Assembly: GCA_017646625.1 (NCBI GenBank)
Contig: JAGCMF010000007.1
Location: forward strand, 1-38,005
Origin: Alistipes sp.
GTDB taxonomy: Bacteria > Bacteroidota > Bacteroidia > Bacteroidales > Rikenellaceae
DNA: 38,005 nucleotides
Reading direction: 5' to 3'
Shown here in pieces: positions 1 to 8,704 of this stretch (positions are counted from its first letter, which is position 1; every line of letters starts with the position of its first letter). The translations under genes and the position numbers were made by a program. Below the pieces are notes generated by a model, which worked only from the letters and a program-made list of their open reading frames with translations, did not search any database and was not told the DNA's origin.

Positions 1-62
1 CAGTAGCCCCAAAGAGTGGGAGAGAATCACACCGCTACCAGCTCTATCAAAAACTTTAAACT

Positions 63-407
63 ATGCCACGTTCAGTCAACGCTGTTGCGTCACGCGCAAG
101 AAGAAAGAAGGTTTTGAAACTTGCCAAGGGTAACTTTGGTTCAAGGGGAAACGTATGGACAGTTGCGAAAAATACTGTCGAGAAGGGTTTGCAGTTTGCC
201 TATGCACACCGTCGTGAGAAGAAGAGAAATTATCGTTCATTGTGGATTGTTCGTATCAACGCTGCAGTTCGTATGCACGGTATGACTTATTCAGAGTTTA
301 TTGGCAAGATGAATACAAAGGGTATTGCTCTTAACCGTAAGGTTTTGGCTGACCTCGCACTCAACGAGCCAAAGGCATTTGAGGCAATCGTTAATGCAGT
401 TAAATAG
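63..407 (+). CDS. rplT: 50S ribosomal protein L20
   Basis: Ribosomal protein L20 binds 23S rRNA early in assembly of the large subunit. The 114-residue product has the usual length and the very basic N-terminus of the family ([22 protein letters not shown]), followed by the conserved block with NYRSLW and [15 protein letters not shown]. The ATG at 63 is the only sensible start and follows an A-rich stretch instead of a Shine-Dalgarno box. In bacteria this gene normally follows infC and rpmI; those would lie just outside the left edge. A rho-independent terminator follows within about 20 bases, so this is the last gene of its operon. Confidence 0.98.
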   Translation: MPRSVNAVASRARRKKVLKLAKGNFGSRGNVWTVAKNTVEKGLQFAYAHRREKKRNYRSLWIVRINAAVRMHGMTYSEFIGKMNTKGIALNRKVLADLALNEPKAFEAIVNAVK

Positions 408-427
408 TTAACCTAACTATATAGGTG

Positions 428-462
428 GAGCTATCCTTGTTTAAGGGGTAGCTCTTTTTTTT
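428..462 (+). terminator. Rho-independent terminator after rplT
   Basis: The stem pairs 428-438 with 444-454 (GAGCTATCCTT against AGGGGTAGCTC, with G-U pairs) and is followed by a run of T to about 462. It ends the rplT transcript. Confidence 0.85.
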
Positions 463-592
463 ATTTGTTGTGATAATGGCGCATATGTGGCACATCCCTT
501 CATGTAAGACTCCTCGGTCTGTACGTTTTGTACTATCCCGAGGAGATCTTCATTCGCGATGCACCACATCTGCATCATTCTGACAACAAATA
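463..592. repeat. Hairpin-forming element with imperfect terminal inverted repeats (element 1)
   Basis: The ends are imperfect inverted repeats: TTGTTGTGATAATGGCGCA on the left (465-483) and TGCATCATTCTGACAACAA on the right (571-589). Inner arms also pair: ATGTGG with CCACAT, CTCCTCGG with CCGAGGAG, and a central TGTAC/GTACT. No reading frame of note lies inside. It sits directly before element 2, with which it shares its ends but not its core, and it occupies the space between two convergent transcription units. It looks like a small non-coding hairpin repeat (MITE- or REP-like); the class is inferred. Confidence 0.6.
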
Positions 593-727
593 AGTTGTGA
601 TAATGGCGCATCTACTTCCCCTAACGAATTATCTCATCAATGGGCAGTACGCCAAAGTACAGCCCATCGCCTCGAAATTCGCCGAGAGAAAGTATCTACA
701 CCATTCTGACAACAAATAAGTTGTGAT
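593..727. repeat. Hairpin-forming dispersed repeat (element 2, second copy at 35114-35240)
   Basis: From about 607 to 718 this is nearly identical to 35128-35240, with roughly eight mismatches by eye. The core contains ATGGGCAGTAC facing GTACAGCCCAT, flanked by CTTCCCCTAACGAATT and AATTCGCCGAGAGAAAG, so the whole unit can fold into one long imperfect hairpin. The outer ends match those of element 1 (TTGTGATAATGGCGCA on the left, CATTCTGACAACAAAT on the right). The phrase GACAACAAATAAGTTGTGAT follows both element 1 and element 2. No coding capacity is seen. Confidence 0.7.
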
Positions 728-753
728 TGTTGCACCTCTGCTGTCGTTAATGT

Positions 754-784
754 AAAAAAAAACAGCACCCATCAGAGTGCTGTT
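754..784 (-). terminator. Terminator of the valS operon
   Basis: Read on the minus strand, AACAGCAC (784-777) pairs with GTGCTGTT (768-761), and the stem runs into a T tract (the A run at 754-760 on the plus strand). It lies 24 bases past the stop of the last minus-strand gene. Confidence 0.85.
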
Positions 785-808
785 ATGCTGTAGTTCAATG
801 TTCTGTCG

Positions 809-1384
809 TTAGCTTACCACGTCAGCATTAACCTTTACGTAGTTGTATCCCATGCGCTTGAGGGCAACAGATACGCCCATCTCGAACATAACCTTTGTGG
901 TGCGTGCAAAGACATGGAAGGCCATGATGCTCTGTGCCTCTACCTGTTCCTTGCGTATTAGTGAGTGAGCACGTTCTGCCGTAGAACGTATCATATCTTC
1001 AAGCTTCTCCGCCTCGGCACTGCCCAGAGGGTGGCATAGAAGAATCTCGGTGATATACTCATCCATGCAGTCGAAGCCGCGTGGCTCGGTAAACATCTTG
1101 TGTAGGTCCTCGACAGCCTCATATCTATTCCACTCCTTATCCCAGAGCACTGCTGCGCCCATGCCCTCGTACATGGCCCAGGCAATGGCAACAAGTGGGT
1201 ACTTAACGATCTCGGGTACGGCATCGGCCATGTATGATGGTGCCGACGTCTTCCACTTGTCGTTAAGCTCCGCAACCTCGAGCACCTGGCCGTCGAGAGC
1301 CTTAAGGTCTGTGAGGTGCTTTGTAAGCGTTGTGCGTAGTTGCTCTTCGTAGCGTGCGAGCAACTCAAGTTGTTGTTCTGTCAT
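809..1384 (-). CDS. Conserved hypothetical protein, 191 residues
   Basis: I do not recognise this family. The product is a soluble, mostly helical protein with no signal peptide or membrane segment. It is rich in aromatic and acidic residues in the middle (AMYEGMGAAVLWDKEWNRYEAVEDLHKMF), has a CMDEYITEILLCHPLG segment, and ends in a helix with MAFHVFARTTKVMFEMG. It starts 7 bases after the flavin reductase gene and is followed by a terminator, so it is the last gene of the valS-rnhA-flavin reductase operon. Coding is supported by the operon setting and a full-length frame; the antisense frames overlapping it are not credible. No function is proposed. Confidence 0.85.
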   Translation of the reverse strand: MTEQQLELLARYEEQLRTTLTKHLTDLKALDGQVLEVAELNDKWKTSAPSYMADAVPEIVKYPLVAIAWAMYEGMGAAVLWDKEWNRYEAVEDLHKMFTEPRGFDCMDEYITEILLCHPLGSAEAEKLEDMIRSTAERAHSLIRKEQVEAQSIMAFHVFARTTKVMFEMGVSVALKRMGYNYVKVNADVVS

Positions 1385-1391
1385 ATAGTCT

Positions 1392-1991
1392 CTATTTTGT
1401 TATTTTCGTCTTACGTGTGCCAGACTTCTTCTTGCGCACCGACCATCCGAAGTGGCCTATGAGCTTGCCCAGAGTGTAGTACTCGCCATGCGAGTAGACT
1501 ATAGGTGCTGCCTTCTCCAGCGAGAACTTACCCGTCTCGGGGTCTATATATCTATCGTCAGCCTCTATGCCTACAACATCGGCGATGAACATGTCGTGTG
1601 TGCCCAACTCAACCACCTGGCGTACGCGGCAGCATATCGATAGTGGTGACTCAGCGATGAGAGGTGCTGCAACATGAGGGTTAGGGATTGGCGTTAGGCC
1701 TGTCGCCTCCCACTTATTCTCGTTGCGGCCAGAACGTACGCCACACCAGTCCGTAGCCTTCGCCATAGCCTCGGTGGTGAGGTTGATGACGAATTCGCCC
1801 GTACGACGAATTATGTCGTAGCTGTGGCGTTCCTTGCGTACTGATATGTAGCACATTGGTGGCTCTGTGCATATTGTGCCTGTCCAGGCTATGGTGAGCA
1901 TATTATACTCCTCGGGTGTTGTGCCGCAGCTGACAAGCACCGCTGGTAGCGGGTATATCAGCGTGCCTGGCTTCCATGATTGTTTGCCCAT
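1392..1991 (-). CDS. Flavin reductase-like, FMN-binding split-barrel protein
   Basis: The 199-residue product fits the flavin reductase-like / flavoredoxin family, which binds FMN in a split barrel and passes electrons from NAD(P)H or a partner protein. Family features visible are the early P-L-P-A-VLVSCGT strand, then NMLTIAWTGTICTEPPMCYISVRKERHSYDII, the segment GEFVINL, and the DWCGVRSGRNENKW region that contacts flavin in relatives. The C-terminus is short and basic (RKKKSGTRKTKITK). It lies 21 bases after rnhA and 7 bases before the next gene, within the valS operon. The physiological electron partner cannot be told from sequence. Confidence 0.85.
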   Translation of the reverse strand: MGKQSWKPGTLIYPLPAVLVSCGTTPEEYNMLTIAWTGTICTEPPMCYISVRKERHSYDIIRRTGEFVINLTTEAMAKATDWCGVRSGRNENKWEATGLTPIPNPHVAAPLIAESPLSICCRVRQVVELGTHDMFIADVVGIEADDRYIDPETGKFSLEKAAPIVYSHGEYYTLGKLIGHFGWSVRKKKSGTRKTKITK

Positions 1992-2012
1992 AACTACAAC
2001 TTTTTCTATTCT

Positions 2013-2468
2013 CTACTCATCATATCCCACATCCTGCTTTTGTGGGTCTTGTGATGCTGCTGCCACAGCAAGCTGGTCGCAGCGGTTGTTCTCCACCGTC
2101 GAGGCGTGACCCTTGACCCATATGAAGCGTACGTTGTGACAGCGGTATATGCGCAGGAAGCGCATCCACAGGTCGGGATTCTTCTTACCCTTGAAGCCCT
2201 TACGTTCCCAGTCGAATAGCCACCCCTTGTTTATTGCGTCGATGACATACTTCGAGTCGGAATATAGCGTCACGTTTGAGCCCTTAAACTTTAATGCCTC
2301 GAGGGCTACGCATACGGCCATAAGCTCCATGCGGTTGTTTGTTGTCAGACGGTATCCCTCGGAAATCTCCTTGCGGTGTGGTCCCGAGATAAGGACTATG
2401 CCATAACCACCCGGCCCTGGATTTCCCAGGGCCGAGCCGTCGGTATATATTGTGATATCTGCAGCCAT
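2013..2468 (-). CDS. rnhA: Ribonuclease HI
   Basis: RNase HI cleaves the RNA strand of RNA-DNA hybrids. The 151-residue product carries the whole active-site set: the first Asp in IYTDGSALGNPGPGG, the Glu in NNRMELMAV, the Asp in YSDSKYVIDAI, and the last Asp in ENNRCDQLAVAAA, with the substrate-handling histidine region WVKGHAST before it. The start codon overlaps the valS stop by one base (TAATG at 2466-2470), which suggests translational coupling. It is the second gene of a minus-strand operon. Confidence 0.96.
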   Translation of the reverse strand: MAADITIYTDGSALGNPGPGGYGIVLISGPHRKEISEGYRLTTNNRMELMAVCVALEALKFKGSNVTLYSDSKYVIDAINKGWLFDWERKGFKGKKNPDLWMRFLRIYRCHNVRFIWVKGHASTVENNRCDQLAVAAASQDPQKQDVGYDE

Positions 2469-5092
2469 TACTTGAGAGCCTCGATTTGAGCCTTTATGGC
2501 TGCAATCTTCGCCTCGGCATCAGCCTGCTTCGCACGTTCGTTTGCTACAACCTTCTCTGGTGCAGAGCTTACGAAACGTTCGTTCGAGAGCTTCTTCATC
2601 ACCGAGTTGAGGAATCCCTCGTAGTACTCGAGGTCGGCAGTGAGCTTCTTAATCTCCGCCTCCTTGTCGATGTTACCCTCCATAGGCACGAAGTACTGTG
2701 TTGTCTTGACGATGAATGCTGCGGCTGTAGCATCCTTCTCAACAACCTCTGCCACCTCCTTGAGGTTACCCATCTTGGCAATCACTGCCTCATACTCTGC
2801 TGGGTAGTTCTCGTCGGCGATATAGTTGAGTGCGAGAGTCTCCTTCTGTGCAATATTCTTCTGCTTACGGATGTTACGTATAGCAGTGATTATCTCCATT
2901 GCCAACTCGAAGCGACCAAGAACCTTCTCGTCAGCCTTGCGCTCTGCCACAGGCATATTAGCTATGACGATAGATACGGCCTCTGACTCGGCGTTCAAGT
3001 CCTGCCATATCTCCTCTGTCACGAATGGCATGAATGGGTGGAGCAGACGTAGTAGCTGGTCGAAGTAGTCCTTTGTCTTGGCAAGCGTAGTAGGGTCGAT
3101 AGGTGCCTGGTATGCAGGCTTCACCATCTCGAGGTACCAGCCGCTGAAGTCGTCCCAGAAGAGACGGTATAGCTCTGTGAAGGCCTCCGATATGCGATAC
3201 TGATCCATGTCGTGGCTTATGCGGTCTATACGTTCGAGCATCACCTCGTCGAACCATGCTATAGCCTGACGTGCTGCCTCTGGCTGCTCTACGTTGCTGT
3301 CCACAGCCCACATGTTAACAAGACGGTATGCATTCCAAATCTTGTTACAGAAGTTACGGCCTTGCTCGCAGAGTGTCTCGTCGAACATTACGTCGTTACC
3401 TGCAGATGTAGACATGAGCATAGCCACGCGCATGCCATCAGCACCATACTTGGCGATAAGGTCGAGTGGGTCTGGTGAGTTGCCGAGCTGCTTCGACATC
3501 TTGCGACCGAGCTTGTCGCGTACGATACCTGTGAAGTATACGTTGCTGAAAGGTCTCTCATTGCGCCACTCGTAGCCTGCCATGATCATACGTGCCACCC
3601 AGAAGAAGATGATATCTGGACCTGTCACAAGATCGTTAGTGGGGTAGTAGTACTCGATCTCTGGGTTGTTGGGGTAGCGTAGACCGTCGAATACAGATAT
3701 AGGCCACAACCATGATGAGAACCATGTGTCGAGCACATCCTCATCCTGGCGAAGATCTGCCATTGTGAGTGATGCATCCTTCTGCTGTGCAAGTGCGAGT
3801 GCCTCCTCGGCAGTCTCGGCAACGACATAACCACCCTTTGGAAGGTAGTATGCTGGTATGCGCTGTCCCCACCATAGCTGACGTGAGATACACCAATCCT
3901 TGATGTTCTCCATCCAGTGGCGGTATGTATTCTTATACTTTGCTGGCACAAACTTGATGATATCCTCAAGTACGGCTTTTGTTGCGGGTTTCGCAAGCTC
4001 CTCCATAGATAGGAACCACTGCATAGAGAGCTTTGGCTCTATGGCTACGCCAGTACGTTCCGAGTAACCCACGTTGTTTGTGTATGGTTCAACCCTCTCC
4101 ATGAGGCCTGCAGCTGTGAGGTCGCCCTCGATAACCTTACGACACTTGAAGCGGTCTACACCGACGTACATGCCCACCTTGTCGTTGATTGTGCCATTGT
4201 CGTTGAAGATGTCGATAGCCTCGAGGCCATACTTCTCGCCGAGCATGTAGTCGTTAACATCGTGCGCAGGAGTAACCTTGAGGGCACCGGTACCGAACTC
4301 GAGGTCTACATACTCGTCGCGGATGACGGGTATAGAACGGCCTACGAGGGGCACTATTACGCGAGCATCTGCCGCAAGGTGCTTATATCGTTCGTCGTTA
4401 GGGTTCACGCAGAGGGCTGTGTCACCGAGGATTGTCTCGGGACGTGTTGTAGCCACCACGATATACTCCTCGCTACCCTCAATCTTGTAGCGTAGGTAGT
4501 ATAGCTTACCCTGTGACTCCTTGTATACTACCTCCTCGTCAGAGAGGGCAGTCTTTGCTGATGGGTCCCAGTTGACCATGCGCACGCCGCGGTAGATGCG
4601 ACCCTTGCGGAAGAGGTCCACGAATACCTTGATGACGCCTGCAGAACGTGGCTCATCCATGGTGAAGCATGTGCGTTCCCAGTCGCACGAAGCACCGAGC
4701 TTACGCAACTGCTGAAGGATGATACCACCGTGCTTCTCCTTCCACTCCCAAGCGTGTGCAAGGAACTCCTCGCGTGTGAGTGATGCCTTATCTATACCCT
4801 CGGCCTTGAGCTTTGCCACAACCTTTGCCTCTGTGGCTATAGATGCGTGGTCTGTGCCTGGCACCCAGCATGCGTTCTTGCCCTGCATACGTGCGCGACG
4901 TACCAACACATCCTGAAGAGTGTTGTTGAGCATATGACCCATGTGGAGCATACCTGTCACATTTGGTGGTGGAATTACAATGGTATAGGGCTCGCGGCTA
5001 TCGGGCTCCGAGTGAAATAGATTCTTTTCAATCCAGAAGTCGTACCACTTCTGTTCAATCTGATCGGGTGAATACTTGTCTGCTAACTGCAT
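2468..5092 (-). CDS. valS: Valine--tRNA ligase
   Basis: This enzyme charges tRNA-Val with valine in the cytoplasm. The class I signatures are present: HMGH at residues 50-53 after PPPNVTG, and KMSKQ at 531-535. The editing domain shows [10 protein letters not shown] at about 215-224. The anticodon-binding region follows, and the last ~65 residues form the coiled-coil tRNA-binding arm typical of ValRS ([20 protein letters not shown] onward). The length, 874 residues, is normal. It is the first gene of the minus-strand operon, with a candidate -7 box about 73 bases upstream. Confidence 0.98.
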   Translation of the reverse strand: MQLADKYSPDQIEQKWYDFWIEKNLFHSEPDSREPYTIVIPPPNVTGMLHMGHMLNNTLQDVLVRRARMQGKNACWVPGTDHASIATEAKVVAKLKAEGIDKASLTREEFLAHAWEWKEKHGGIILQQLRKLGASCDWERTCFTMDEPRSAGVIKVFVDLFRKGRIYRGVRMVNWDPSAKTALSDEEVVYKESQGKLYYLRYKIEGSEEYIVVATTRPETILGDTALCVNPNDERYKHLAADARVIVPLVGRSIPVIRDEYVDLEFGTGALKVTPAHDVNDYMLGEKYGLEAIDIFNDNGTINDKVGMYVGVDRFKCRKVIEGDLTAAGLMERVEPYTNNVGYSERTGVAIEPKLSMQWFLSMEELAKPATKAVLEDIIKFVPAKYKNTYRHWMENIKDWCISRQLWWGQRIPAYYLPKGGYVVAETAEEALALAQQKDASLTMADLRQDEDVLDTWFSSWLWPISVFDGLRYPNNPEIEYYYPTNDLVTGPDIIFFWVARMIMAGYEWRNERPFSNVYFTGIVRDKLGRKMSKQLGNSPDPLDLIAKYGADGMRVAMLMSTSAGNDVMFDETLCEQGRNFCNKIWNAYRLVNMWAVDSNVEQPEAARQAIAWFDEVMLERIDRISHDMDQYRISEAFTELYRLFWDDFSGWYLEMVKPAYQAPIDPTTLAKTKDYFDQLLRLLHPFMPFVTEEIWQDLNAESEAVSIVIANMPVAERKADEKVLGRFELAMEIITAIRNIRKQKNIAQKETLALNYIADENYPAEYEAVIAKMGNLKEVAEVVEKDATAAAFIVKTTQYFVPMEGNIDKEAEIKKLTADLEYYEGFLNSVMKKLSNERFVSSAPEKVVANERAKQADAEAKIAAIKAQIEALK

Positions 5093-5164
5093 AACTATCT
5101 ATGTTTTTGTTTGTTGTAATTCTATGTTGTGACGTCGCGTGCGTATGTACGCATGTCTAAACGA

Positions 5165-5172
5165 CAAAGATA
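5165..5172 (-). promoter_or_regulatory. Candidate -7 box of the valS operon
   Basis: On the minus strand these bases read TATCTTTG, a match to the Bacteroidota -7 consensus TAnnTTTG. I do not see a good TTG about 20 bases upstream, so the call rests on the -7 box and its position about 73 bases before the valS start. Confidence 0.5.
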
Positions 5173-5287
5173 TGAAAAAAAACTTAAAAATTGAACACTG
5201 CGAGCATAAAACTTAAGGGTCAAATATTATGTTGTCTGCTTTGTGTTTAAGATGGTGGTTTAGTGGTATTAAATTGTCTCTTTAGCT

Positions 5288-5317
5288 TTGCATATTTATC
5301 TTTTTTTACTACCTTTG
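5288..5317 (+). promoter_or_regulatory. Promoter of the OPT transporter gene
   Basis: TTG at 5288-5290 is followed after 19 bases by TACCTTTG at 5310-5317, a full match to the Bacteroidota promoter pattern. The expected transcript has a leader of about 45 bases before the ATG at 5367. Confidence 0.75.
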
Positions 5318-5366
5318 CTTGATTTACGCACGTAAGTAATATTAAAAACATAAAAACAGAACTACT

Positions 5367-7364
5367 ATGCAGGAACAACAACCTAAAACATCGCTTCCGG
5401 AGAACGCCTATCGCGAGCTCCATGAGGGCGAGGAGTATCAGCCCATTATGGGTGCAAAGGATAGCCCTCGAGAGGTTACCCCATACTCCGTATCGCTAGG
5501 TATCATCATGGCTGTGATATTCTCGGCAGCAGCTGCTTACCTCGGCCTTAAGGTGGGTCAGGTATTCGAGGCTGCCATACCTATCGCCATCATCGCCGTA
5601 GGTCTCGGCCAGATGCGCGGTAAGAAGAATATGCTCGGCCAGAATGTTATCATTCAGTCTATCGGTGCATCGTCAGGTGTCATCGTGGCGGGTGCCATCT
5701 TCACACTCCCAGCACTCTACATCTTGGGTCTTGATGCACAGTTCTATCAGGTGTTCCTATCATCACTCCTCGGTGGTGTGCTCGGTATTGTGCTTCTTGT
5801 CCCCTTCCGTAAGTACTTCGTTAAGGAGATGCACGGTAAGTACCCATTCCCCGAGGCTACAGCCACCACAGAGGTGCTTGTGTCGGGTGAGAAGGGTGGC
5901 TCGGGTGCTAAAATCCTCGTTACGGCAGGTCTTATCGGTGGTCTCTACGACTTCGTTGTCTCTACCTTTGGTGCGTGGGTGTCGTCACTATCGACATCTA
6001 TGTGGGGTTGGGGTAAGGCGTTGGCAGCCAATGTTAAGCTCACCTTCGGTCTCAACACCTCTGCTGCGGTGCTTGGTCTCGGATACATCATCGGCCTCAA
6101 GTATGCACTTATCATCACTGCTGGTTCGGCACTCGTGTGGTTCTTTATCGTGCCTCTTGTGGGTTCGTTCGAGTCGGCTCTTGATGCTTCGCAGATGGTC
6201 TCTATTCTCGGTATCACGAATGAGAATATCATCAACAACCCATCGTTGCTCTTCGCCCCAGAGAACCTATACACCTATATTGGTCGCCCTATAGGCATCG
6301 GTGGTATCGCCATGGCGGGTCTTATCGGCATCGTGCGTCAGGCGGGCATCATCAAGAGTGCCTTTGCTCTTGCTAAAAATGAGTTCGGCGGTAAGAAGGT
6401 GTCAAATGTTGAGCCACGCACACAGCAGGATATACCTATGAAGACCATTCTCACAATCCTCATCTCGGCTCTTGTGGCAACACTCTTCTTCTTCCAGTTT
6501 GGTGTTCTTGGCAACTGGATGCAGACAATCGTAGCTCTGGCTATCGTCTTCATCATTGCCTTCCTCTTTACCACTGTGGCAGCAAATGCCATCGCCATCG
6601 TCGGCTCTAACCCTGTATCGGGTATGACACTCATGACACTCATCCTATCGTCGTTGGTGCTCGTAACCATAGGTCTTGAGGGCACCAGTGGTATGATTGC
6701 GGCACTTGTGATTGGCGGTGTTGTATGTACAGCACTCTCTATGGCGGGTGGTTTCATCACCGACCTTAAGATTGGTTACTGGCTTGGTACTACACCAAAG
6801 AAGCAGCAGACATGGAAGTTCGTCGGTACGTTTGTGTCAGCAGCCACCGTTGCTGGTGTGATGATAATCATGAACGAGACATATGGTTTTACTGGTGATA
6901 ACGCCCTTGTAGCTCCGCAGGCAAATGCCATGGCAGCTGTTATACAGCCTCTTATGATGGGTGGTGTGACACCATGGTTGCTCTATGGCATCGGTGCAGG
7001 TCTTATCCTTGTGCTCACGCTTATCGGCGTGCCAGCCCTTCCATTTGCTCTGGGTATGTTTATTCCTATGAACCTCAATGCGCCACTCGTTGTTGGTGGT
7101 TTGGTATCATGGGCTGTTAACCGTCATAAGAATCCCGAGAAGGCCAAGGCGAACAATAACCGTGGTACGCTTATCGCCTCTGGCTTCATCGCTGGTGGTG
7201 CGTTGATGGGTGTTGTTAGCGCTATTATAGCCTTTGCGGGTGCCGACTGGATGCTCACCGACTGGATGAACTCTATGGGTGCTGTGTATGTTGGCATCGT
7301 AGCCTACGTAGCCCTCATCGCCTACTTCATCTGGCACTCACGCAAGGCAAAGATTGGCGAGTAA
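5367..7364 (+). CDS. OPT family oligopeptide transporter
   Basis: Members of the OPT family are proton-coupled importers of small peptides or metal chelates in the inner membrane. The 665-residue product is strongly hydrophobic with many membrane spans, opening with SLGIIMAVIFSAAAAYLGLKVGQVFEAAIPIAI, which is the typical first OPT span and loop. Further markers are GKYPFPEATATTEVLVSGE and the late ALPFALGMFIPMNLNAPLVVGG segment. The N-terminus (about 45 residues) is polar and cytoplasmic. pepT follows 49 bases later without an evident terminator, which suggests peptide substrates and co-transcription. Substrate choice itself cannot be read from the sequence. Confidence 0.93.
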   Translation: MQEQQPKTSLPENAYRELHEGEEYQPIMGAKDSPREVTPYSVSLGIIMAVIFSAAAAYLGLKVGQVFEAAIPIAIIAVGLGQMRGKKNMLGQNVIIQSIGASSGVIVAGAIFTLPALYILGLDAQFYQVFLSSLLGGVLGIVLLVPFRKYFVKEMHGKYPFPEATATTEVLVSGEKGGSGAKILVTAGLIGGLYDFVVSTFGAWVSSLSTSMWGWGKALAANVKLTFGLNTSAAVLGLGYIIGLKYALIITAGSALVWFFIVPLVGSFESALDASQMVSILGITNENIINNPSLLFAPENLYTYIGRPIGIGGIAMAGLIGIVRQAGIIKSAFALAKNEFGGKKVSNVEPRTQQDIPMKTILTILISALVATLFFFQFGVLGNWMQTIVALAIVFIIAFLFTTVAANAIAIVGSNPVSGMTLMTLILSSLVLVTIGLEGTSGMIAALVIGGVVCTALSMAGGFITDLKIGYWLGTTPKKQQTWKFVGTFVSAATVAGVMIIMNETYGFTGDNALVAPQANAMAAVIQPLMMGGVTPWLLYGIGAGLILVLTLIGVPALPFALGMFIPMNLNAPLVVGGLVSWAVNRHKNPEKAKANNNRGTLIASGFIAGGALMGVVSAIIAFAGADWMLTDWMNSMGAVYVGIVAYVALIAYFIWHSRKAKIGE

Positions 7365-7413
7365 TGGGTGTCGTTTAACATTGTAAGTAATAAATAGATA
7401 AAAACATAATAGT

Positions 7414-8631
7414 ATGGATTTGAAAGAACGCTTCCTCAAATATGTATCGTTCGACACACAGGCTGATGAGTCGAGCACAACATTCCCCTCTACCGACAAG
7501 CAGCTTGTCTTGCTTCGCCACCTCAAGGAGGAGCTTGAGACTATCGGTCTTAAGGAGGTTACAATGGATGAATATGGCTATGTTATGGCCACTCTGCCAG
7601 CAACAAAGGGTTATGAGAATGCCCCTGTCATCGGCTTTATCTCGCATGTTGATACAGCGCCCGACATGAGTGGTGCTAATGTTAAGCCACACGTGTTGGA
7701 GAACTATAATGGCCGTGACATCATGCTTGGTGGTGATGTGTGGCTCCGTGTTGAGGAGTTCCCCGAGTTGTCATTCTTCAAGGGCCACACCCTCATTCAC
7801 ACCGATGGCACAACACTTCTCGGTGCTGATGATAAGGCGGGTGTTGCGGAGATTGTCACAGCCATGGAGTGGCTCGTTGCTCACCCCGAGGTTGCACACG
7901 GCAAGATTCGTGTTGGCTTCACTCCTGATGAGGAGATTGGTCGTGGTGTAGACTACTTTGATGTTAAGAAGTTTGCGGCAGACTTCGCATACACCATGGA
8001 TGGTGGTATGGAGGGTGAGTTGGAGTATGAGAACTTCAACGCTGCGGGTGCCAAGATCACCATCGCTGGCCGTAATGTACACCCTGGCATGGCGAAGAAT
8101 AAGATGATTAACGCCATTGACATAGCCACCGAGCTAAATGCTCTTTTGCCATCGTCAGAACGTCCACAGTTTACAGAGCATTACGAGGGCTTCTTCCACT
8201 GCGTGGGCATCAAGGGTAGTGTTGAGGAGGCGGAGATTAACTATATCATCCGTGACCACGACACCGATAAGTTCGAGCATAAGAAGCAGCTTATGTGGGA
8301 TGTAGTAAACTTCTTGCAGCGCAAGTATGGCGAGAAGGTGTTGACACTCAACATGCGTGACCAGTACTACAACATGCGTAAGATGGTTGAGCCACACCCA
8401 CAGGTTATCGAGAAGGCGAAGCGTGCTATGATTGAGGCGGGTGTTAAGCCTCTTGTTAAGCCTATTCGTGGTGGTACCGATGGCTCACGTCTATCGTTCA
8501 TGGGTCTTCCATGTCCTAACATCTTCACTGGTGGCATGAACTTCCATGGCCGTTATGAGTATGCATCACTCACAACCATGCAGAAGGCAATGAATACAAT
8601 CATCAACCTTGCTCGAATCTGGACAGAGTAG
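7414..8631 (+). CDS. pepT: Peptidase T (tripeptide aminopeptidase)
   Basis: PepT is a zinc-dependent M20 aminopeptidase that removes the N-terminal residue of tripeptides in the cytoplasm. The 405-residue length is that of PepT. Metal-site motifs are seen in order: HVDTAPD (His78, Asp80), GADDKAG (Asp140), TPDEEIG (Glu173-Glu174), and the late PIRGGTDGSRLSFMGLPCPNIFTGG with the final FHGRYEY. It lies directly after the OPT transporter, which makes a peptide import and breakdown pair likely. No terminator separates it from nadE, 73 bases on. Confidence 0.96.
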   Translation: MDLKERFLKYVSFDTQADESSTTFPSTDKQLVLLRHLKEELETIGLKEVTMDEYGYVMATLPATKGYENAPVIGFISHVDTAPDMSGANVKPHVLENYNGRDIMLGGDVWLRVEEFPELSFFKGHTLIHTDGTTLLGADDKAGVAEIVTAMEWLVAHPEVAHGKIRVGFTPDEEIGRGVDYFDVKKFAADFAYTMDGGMEGELEYENFNAAGAKITIAGRNVHPGMAKNKMINAIDIATELNALLPSSERPQFTEHYEGFFHCVGIKGSVEEAEINYIIRDHDTDKFEHKKQLMWDVVNFLQRKYGEKVLTLNMRDQYYNMRKMVEPHPQVIEKAKRAMIEAGVKPLVKPIRGGTDGSRLSFMGLPCPNIFTGGMNFHGRYEYASLTTMQKAMNTIINLARIWTE

Positions 8632-8704
8632 TCTTGCGATAGGACCAGATTATGGTGTCTTAACGGCAACACAAAGGTTGTGTGACTAAAATAAAGAGAT
8701 AATT

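Noticed and set aside
1-6. CAGTAG at the left edge as the last codons of rpmI.
   Set aside because: Six bases cannot show a gene, although rpmI is expected to lie just upstream of rplT.
2486-4916. Several plus-strand frames opposite valS.
   Set aside because: They are antisense shadows of a strongly conserved gene, with no family resemblance.
5093-5366. A T-box or other riboswitch in the leader of valS.
   Set aside because: The leader is about 70 bases, too short, and no T-box sequence is seen.
8632-8704. CAACAC/GTTGTG hairpin between pepT and nadE as a terminator.
   Set aside because: The stem is only six bases and no T tract follows.
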